Shown piece by piece: positions 1-4,458 of a stretch of DNA of 6,957 bases (position 1 is the stretch's first letter; every line of letters starts with the position of its first letter). This DNA comes from Myxococcales bacterium (GTDB taxonomy: Bacteria > Myxococcota_A > Polyangia > Polyangiales > Polyangiaceae). The DNA is taken from the NCBI GenBank assembly GCA_025362165.1, contig JANYHY010000640.1, positions 1 to 6,957 on the forward strand, in the 5' to 3' direction. The notes beneath the pieces are model-generated. The model made no database searches and had not been told where the DNA came from. It worked only from the letters and a program-made list of their open reading frames with translations. The position numbers and the translations under genes were made by a program.

Positions 1-1396
1 AGACCGTGACGCGCGAGCCCCCACCAGACTTGATCGCGTCGAGCGCGTTCTGCACGAGGTTGGTGATGACCTGGACGATCTGATCGCGGTCCGCGTGAAC
101 CGTAGGCACCGCGCCGTCTTGGCGGATCTTCACGTCGCCCGCGCCGGCTTGCTGCAGTGAGATGACCGATCGAACGAGCTCGGCGAGATCGAGCTCGCGT
201 GGCTTGGGCGGAGGCAGGCGCGCGAAGCGGGTGAACTCGGTCACGATGTTGGTGATGCGATGGACCTCCTCGAGCACGGTGCGCGTGGCCTCGTCGAAGT
301 ACTCGTCGAACGCCGGATCGTTTCGCGCGCGCAGACGACGAAGCGTCTCCACTGCGGCGCGGATGGGAGCGAGGGGGTTCTTGATCTCGTGAGCGACTCG
401 GCGCGCGACCTCTCGCCAGGCGGCCACGCGCGTAGTGGCGGCCAAGCGCCGTCGCGTCGCCGCGAGATCGGAGATCATGCGATCGAAAGCGCGCGCGAGC
501 TCACCGATCTCACCGCTCCCTCGCTCGCCGATGGGCTTCGCGTCGCCTGTCGCGACCTTGCTCGCCTCACGCGCGAGCTCGGAGATTGGCCTGCTCAAGC
601 CGCGCGCCAACAGGATCGCGATCAACAGCGCGAAGCCGACGGAGACCCCGACGGACATGAGCACGGTCTGATCGATCGCGAGGAGGGCTTGCTCGAGCGG
701 CGCTTTGTCTTTGGTGACGACGATCGCCACGCGCGAGTTGCCGTCTTCGATCACGCACGAGGCATGTGCGAGCGAAGCATCCGTCGGGCCAGGCTCGCCT
801 TCGTGCACGCCAACCGCGAGCGCGCCGCCGATGCGCGTGAGCAGCGCGTCCAGGCGCCGCGCACCAACGAGCCCTACCGAGCCCGCGGGTCCCTCCTTCT
901 TGCATCGGGCGACGAGCGAGGTGTGGCTCGCGAACGCGCTCTTGCCGCTGCTGTCCGACAAGAAGCGTTCAGGCGGACTCTTGAGCTCGCGGTCGATGTC
1001 TTTCTTGGTGACGCCGAGCAGCTCGCGCGGATCGGCGCCGAGCACGTCTCCTCGGCTCGTCACGAGCATCAGCTCGTCGAGGTCGAGCGCGCGCTTCTCG
1101 TCGGGGACGAGCTGTGCGAGCGAGAGCCTGCGCGCGTCGAGATCACCGGCTTCCATCGAGAGGAGCGTGCGATCCACGAGCTCGCCGAACTGACACGCGC
1201 CGCCGAGCAGCTTGCGATCCGCGTCCGACTGTCGCTTCACCTCGGCGACCGCGCGCCCACACGCGGACTTCACCTCGTCGTCGAAGCGTGCTGTCTCGCG
1301 CGTGCGCTGCTCTTCGCGTAGAGCGCCGCCGAGACCAGCGGTCGTCACCGTGACGAGCAACCCGAGCGCGATTACGAAGCGAGGTGTCAGCCTCAT
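1..1396 (-). CDS. NtrY-like transmembrane sensor histidine kinase (3' end beyond window)
   Basis: Membrane histidine kinase of a two-component system; 465 residues are visible and the reading frame runs off the left edge. In order: a first membrane helix (about residues 8-25), a periplasmic sensor region (about 26-243) of no family I recognise, a second helix (about 243-265), a HAMP linker (about 265-318), and the dimerisation/phosphoacceptor domain. The H box reads RRVAHEIKNPLAPIRAA, with His336 as the predicted phosphorylation site; the preceding AWREVARR is typical of NtrY-type kinases. The N box ITNLVQNALDAI (about 444-455) begins the ATPase domain, whose G boxes are not in the window. 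The sensor region contains four cysteines (46, 68, 165, 214). The start ATG overlaps the upstream gene's TGA as ATGA and no clear Shine-Dalgarno precedes it, so translation is probably coupled. A partner response regulator would be expected downstream, outside the window. The kinase call is very secure; the signal sensed is unknown. Confidence 0.95.
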   Translation of the reverse strand, partial: MRLTPRFVIALGLLVTVTTAGLGGALREEQRTRETARFDDEVKSACGRAVAEVKRQSDADRKLLGGACQFGELVDRTLLSMEAGDLDARRLSLAQLVPDEKRALDLDELMLVTSRGDVLGADPRELLGVTKKDIDRELKSPPERFLSDSSGKSAFASHTSLVARCKKEGPAGSVGLVGARRLDALLTRIGGALAVGVHEGEPGPTDASLAHASCVIEDGNSRVAIVVTKDKAPLEQALLAIDQTVLMSVGVSVGFALLIAILLARGLSRPISELAREASKVATGDAKPIGERGSGEIGELARAFDRMISDLAATRRRLAATTRVAAWREVARRVAHEIKNPLAPIRAAVETLRRLRARNDPAFDEYFDEATRTVLEEVHRITNIVTEFTRFARLPPPKPRELDLAELVRSVISLQQAGAGDVKIRQDGAVPTVHADRDQIVQVITNLVQNALDAIKSGGGSRVTV

Positions 1397-2730
1397 CGCG
1401 CGCGCCCGCGCGTCGCAGCGCCCCAATCGACGCCCGTTCCATCGGCGCACATGGGGAGCCAGAGATCGGCGACTCGGCCACCCTGCGCGCGAATCTCGCC
1501 GAGGATACCGACGCGCAACGTGCGCGGCAGCGTGCGCGCGGAGACATCTCCCAAGCGCGGCGGGTGACGGATCGCGTCTGCCGCAGACGTCGAATCGCTC
1601 GACGTGGAGAGTCCAGCGAGAGCGCCGATCGCTCCAGGCGCGAGAGCGCGAGCGACGTCCACGGCCAGCGCGTACGCTCGCGAACCGCGTGCGCTCGAGA
1701 AGTCCGTCGCGCTGATCGGTTTGGCGAGGACCTCATGACCCGCGCGAGAGAGCGTCGCGGCGACTGCGCGCGCGAGCTCCACGAGCCAAGGCGAGTCGTC
1801 GCGCACGAGCAGCTCGCACGGCGCCCCGCCCCAGCCCTCGTCCTTGTCCGTGGTCCACGCCGCGCCCAAGCCGAGGTACGCGAGCTTGGCTGGCGCGATT
1901 CCATCGCACAATCGCTGCGCGTTTCCGGGTGAATCCCAAACGCCTGCGAGCGAGCCCGTTCGCAAGATCGCCCACGCGCACGATCCGGCGTCGAACGATT
2001 TGGCTCCCGCGCGAGGCTCGTGAAGCCCGAGTCCCAACCAACCAACATCATCGCCGCCCGCTTCGAACGCGCGCAGAGACGACGACAAATCAGGCGCGGC
2101 AGCGACGCTCAACTCGTCGAGGAAAGAGGGCGCACGAGCGGATCGCGAGTTGCGAGTGAGGACCAAAGCGCCCCCACGATGGTCTGCGCGCATGGGACCC
2201 GTGCCGTCGGGTGAAGCAGCCGAGAACCCGCTCGGCACGATCACCAGCAGCGGAGAAGCGAGCGTGCGGGCGAGCTTTTGTGGATCGCGTGTCGCGAACG
2301 AGATCGTCGAGTCATCGACTCTCTTCGGCGAAGGAACGTCCGCGAGCCACGCCGCAGCACCGAGAGATCGCGAGCGCGCGATCGAGGCAGTGACGTCTCG
2401 CGCGGTCAGCGCGTGGCCGAGCGCCGTGACGATCCCAGCGCGCAGCTTGACGCGAACCTCGTCACCGGCGAGCTCCGGCTCCGCCTCGGCGAGCGCAGGC
2501 ACGACGACGCTCGCGTCTGCGTACGCATAGAGCCCATCGAACAAAGCGTTCCCGAAGATCGCCGCCGCGGCGTCGTCTAGCTTGTGCGGGTCCACGGTCG
2601 CGATCGGCCACGGCACGCGCAGCTGCGCTCGCCCACCGACTTGAGCGCGACCACGCGCAGACGACGTGCCCGCGAGCGCGACCGTCGCTGTACCGAGCAA
2701 CGCGCCTCGTCGGGTCAGCTCACCGGACAA
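1393..2730 (-). CDS. Tat-exported family 5 solute-binding-like protein
   Basis: A 445-residue protein resembling extracellular solute-binding proteins of family 5 (DppA/OppA/NikA type), which bind peptides, nickel or similar ligands outside the cytoplasmic membrane. After the signal sequence come the typical elements: ATVDPHKLDD (about 44-53), FDGLYAYA with VPALAEAEPE (about 64-86), and a VRVKLRAGI..GHALTARDVTASI stretch (about 92-117). The rest is divergent and the protein is somewhat short for the family (usually about 500). The N-terminus ELTRRGALLG followed by a small hydrophobic stretch looks like a twin-arginine signal peptide. I chose the TTG at 2730 because GGAGG lies six bases upstream and because the twin arginines then fall at residues 7-8; the frame stays open further upstream only as overlap with the previous gene. 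No permease or ATPase genes adjoin it, so a sensory role with the overlapping kinase gene is as plausible as transport. Family placement is by eye. Confidence 0.8.
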   Translation of the reverse strand: MSGELTRRGALLGTATVALAGTSSARGRAQVGGRAQLRVPWPIATVDPHKLDDAAAAIFGNALFDGLYAYADASVVVPALAEAEPELAGDEVRVKLRAGIVTALGHALTARDVTASIARSRSLGAAAWLADVPSPKRVDDSTISFATRDPQKLARTLASPLLVIVPSGFSAASPDGTGPMRADHRGGALVLTRNSRSARAPSFLDELSVAAAPDLSSSLRAFEAGGDDVGWLGLGLHEPRAGAKSFDAGSCAWAILRTGSLAGVWDSPGNAQRLCDGIAPAKLAYLGLGAAWTTDKDEGWGGAPCELLVRDDSPWLVELARAVAATLSRAGHEVLAKPISATDFSSARGSRAYALAVDVARALAPGAIGALAGLSTSSDSTSAADAIRHPPRLGDVSARTLPRTLRVGILGEIRAQGGRVADLWLPMCADGTGVDWGAATRGRAR

Positions 2731-4069
2731 GCCACACCTCCGCGCCCACGATCGCCACGAGCGCAGGCGCGCCCCGATCCTCCGGTGGACACATGCATAA
2801 TGCACGTATGCCGTCGGGAGCCGCAAAATGAAGGCGTTCACGCGCCCCCCCCGGATCGAGGCTGGAGATCGTGAGCACGTCCGCATCTGTGTCTGCGCTC
2901 CATGCGAGCTCGGGCACGCCGTCTTGATCGAGGTCACCGAGCGCGACCTGCGCCCCGACGCCGTCGATCGTCTTGTCGGGGCGATCACCCACTCGCACGT
3001 GGAGCTTGCTGTTGGGCTCGCGCGCGACGGTCGCTCGCAATGACGTGCCGAGAGTGTCCGCGGCGTCGAACACGCTCACGGCGTCGAACGATTTGACGCC
3101 CGCGCTCCACGTCATCGCGTCGCCTTCGTTGCAACCAATCAACTCTGCGAGCGCGTTGGTCTCGGGAGCGGCGCGCGCACAAACGTCTAGACCCACCGGC
3201 AACCCTCGCAACGATCCGCGTGGCGCGAGCGATCCGTCGAGCCACACCGAGGCACGATCCGTCGTGCCGATCGAGATGCGATCTTGAGACATCGTGGCGA
3301 AGCCGAGCGGCTCGCGCATGGGGATGGGCGCGCGGCCTACGATCCCACGCCACGGAGCGATCTTCTGCGCAGAGAACGCCCCTTGTTTCAGCTTGCCGAG
3401 CACCACGCGCGTCTTGGAAGCGATCAACAAATCCAAACCGCCGTCGCCGTCCACGTCCCCACATGCGGCCGCGAGCACGTCTGTCTCCTCGTGCTTGGCT
3501 TTGTGGAGCTGCGCCTGCTCGAGCAGTACGGGCGTGAGCGCGGTCCGGATCTCGGCGTCGATCGGCGCGCTCGCGAACGCATGCGCGCTCGGAGGTGGCG
3601 GAGGCAAGCGGATGCGGTCCCACGGATTGGCGACGGTCGGAAACTCGTCCGCCGTGACGCGCAGCTGACCCTTGTCGATGACCACCTTCACGAACACGAG
3701 GTTGGCGCTGCGCGACGCGACGCCTCTCGCCGACGCGAGCGGCAACGTCTTGTCATGCGCGCGTGCGTTCGGCCCGAGCTTGCCCGCGACGAGCGCCGCG
3801 ACCTTCAACGCGAGCTCCTCACCCTTGGGGGCAGGCACATCGCTCTCGAGCGGCGAAGCCACGACGATGACGCTCGCATCAGGCTTGTTTTGCAGCCCTT
3901 TGGCGATCTCCGGAGCCAGGCTGGAGAGCGACGACGCCGCGCTCGCGGACGAGCCCTCGCAGACCAGACCGAGGACCAGCGAGACTAAGAGAGCTTCTTG
4001 CCCAGCGCGACGCGGCCGACCACGACCGAGATCAACAGCGGCACGACGAGCGCGATCACGATCGCCCAT
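2720..4069 (-). CDS. Secreted FG-GAP/VCBS-repeat-like protein (start uncertain)
   Basis: A secreted protein of unknown function with FG-GAP/VCBS-type repeats, which usually form beta-propeller blades with calcium loops. Numbering is from the ATG at 4069 (449 residues). A hydrophobic ALLVSLVLGLV segment (about 25-36) and SASA before residue 45 look like a Sec signal peptide. Residues about 47-150 form an alpha/beta-looking region I cannot place, followed by a PPPPP linker near 156-160. Two calcium-loop motifs are clear: GDVDGDGGLDLL (about 204-215) and GDLDQDGVPEL (about 378-388); the C-terminal PALVAIVGAEVWLVR resembles another blade strand. The start is a problem: no ATG, GTG or TTG lies just before the signal peptide. 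The nearest upstream ATG (4069) overlaps the membrane-protein gene by about 85 bases and adds an Arg-rich leader of about 24 residues. A CTG at 3979 would shorten the signal segment. The stop overlaps the next gene by 11 bases. The coding region is secure; the 5' end is not. Confidence 0.8.
   Translation of the reverse strand: MGDRDRARRAAVDLGRGRPRRAGQEALLVSLVLGLVCEGSSASAASSLSSLAPEIAKGLQNKPDASVIVVASPLESDVPAPKGEELALKVAALVAGKLGPNARAHDKTLPLASARGVASRSANLVFVKVVIDKGQLRVTADEFPTVANPWDRIRLPPPPPSAHAFASAPIDAEIRTALTPVLLEQAQLHKAKHEETDVLAAACGDVDGDGGLDLLIASKTRVVLGKLKQGAFSAQKIAPWRGIVGRAPIPMREPLGFATMSQDRISIGTTDRASVWLDGSLAPRGSLRGLPVGLDVCARAAPETNALAELIGCNEGDAMTWSAGVKSFDAVSVFDAADTLGTSLRATVAREPNSKLHVRVGDRPDKTIDGVGAQVALGDLDQDGVPELAWSADTDADVLTISSLDPGGARERLHFAAPDGIRALCMCPPEDRGAPALVAIVGAEVWLVR
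2737..2741 (-). promoter_or_regulatory. Ribosome binding site supporting a TTG start
   Basis: GGAGG on the minus strand, six bases before the TTG at 2730. It lies inside the end of the upstream FG-GAP gene. It is the best Shine-Dalgarno match I noticed at the gene starts and decides the start of the solute-binding-like gene over longer in-frame alternatives. Confidence 0.7.
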
Positions 4070-4431
4070 GGCCCGAACTTGTACCACTTGTGCGGCGAGT
4101 ACACCGCGTACGACCCGAGCGCGGCGAGCGGCGCAGCGAAGGACGAGAGCCAACCATGCCTGCCGTTCGGAAGCGCGCGGACCTTCGTGGCCAAGAGGGC
4201 GAGATCCACGAGCGAGGCGACGAGCGCCCAAACGAACGCCCACAACGAGCCAACCAACACGCCGACACCAAAGAACAACCATCGCGGCACGAGATCGTGG
4301 AGCGGCCCAACGAGCGCGTACGTCCCGACCGCAGCCACCATCGCCAACCAAGGCCCGGTCATCGTGGGGAGGAGCCAACTCGCGATCGACGGACGCTTGT
4401 AGGGGGCGGGAGTTGCCATACGAACAAGCAT
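3985..4431 (-). CDS. Small four-helix integral membrane protein, unknown function
   Basis: A 148-residue hydrophobic protein of no family I recognise. Likely membrane segments are about 26-44, 50-81 (unusually long, possibly tilted or broken), 94-111 and 120-142, followed by a basic end GKKLS. The first two segments are Gly/Trp/Phe-rich; a polar loop ATKVRALPNGRHG lies between segments two and three, and SPHKWYKFG between three and four. There are no obvious catalytic or metal-binding motifs. I prefer the ATG at 4431 because AAGG sits seven bases upstream; an ATG at 4419 and a GTG at 4437 are in frame alternatives. It begins 27 bases after the PBP1A stop codon and its 3' end adjoins or overlaps the FG-GAP gene, so it is very likely co-transcribed with both. 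A role as a membrane partner of the peptidoglycan synthase or of the secreted proteins is only a guess from position. Confidence 0.8.
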   Translation of the reverse strand: MLVRMATPAPYKRPSIASWLLPTMTGPWLAMVAAVGTYALVGPLHDLVPRWLFFGVGVLVGSLWAFVWALVASLVDLALLATKVRALPNGRHGWLSSFAAPLAALGSYAVYSPHKWYKFGPWAIVIALVVPLLISVVVGRVALGKKLS

Positions 4432-4438
4432 ACGCACG

Positions 4439-4442
4439 CCTT
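4439..4442 (-). promoter_or_regulatory. Weak ribosome binding site for the membrane protein
   Basis: AAGG on the minus strand, seven bases before the ATG at 4431, in the only true intergenic gap of the window (27 bases). It favours this start over the neighbouring in-frame ATG (4419) and GTG (4437), for which I see no suitably spaced purine-rich site. Confidence 0.4.
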
Positions 4443-4458
4443 GGACAAAAGCTTTCCG

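Noticed and set aside
260..1321. Long plus-strand reading frame (353 residues)
   Set aside because: It lies wholly antisense to the kinase gene, is Arg-rich with no recognisable domain, and is explained by the codon bias of high-GC DNA.
1143..2051. Minus-strand reading frame (302 residues)
   Set aside because: Out of frame with both the kinase and the solute-binding-like gene it straddles, and composed mostly of Arg, Ser and Ala.
2731..2988. Upstream extension of the solute-binding-like gene to 2988
   Set aside because: The added residues are Arg/Ser-rich shadow of the overlapping FG-GAP gene and would bury the twin-arginine signal; the TTG at 2730 has a good ribosome site.
3284..3988. Plus-strand reading frame (234 residues)
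   Set aside because: Antisense to the FG-GAP gene, with no domain, signal or ribosome site.
4448..4455. AAAGCTTT palindrome in the 27-base gap as a possible terminator
   Set aside because: Stem too short and A/T-rich, with no loop and no T-tract; the tight spacing argues for read-through.
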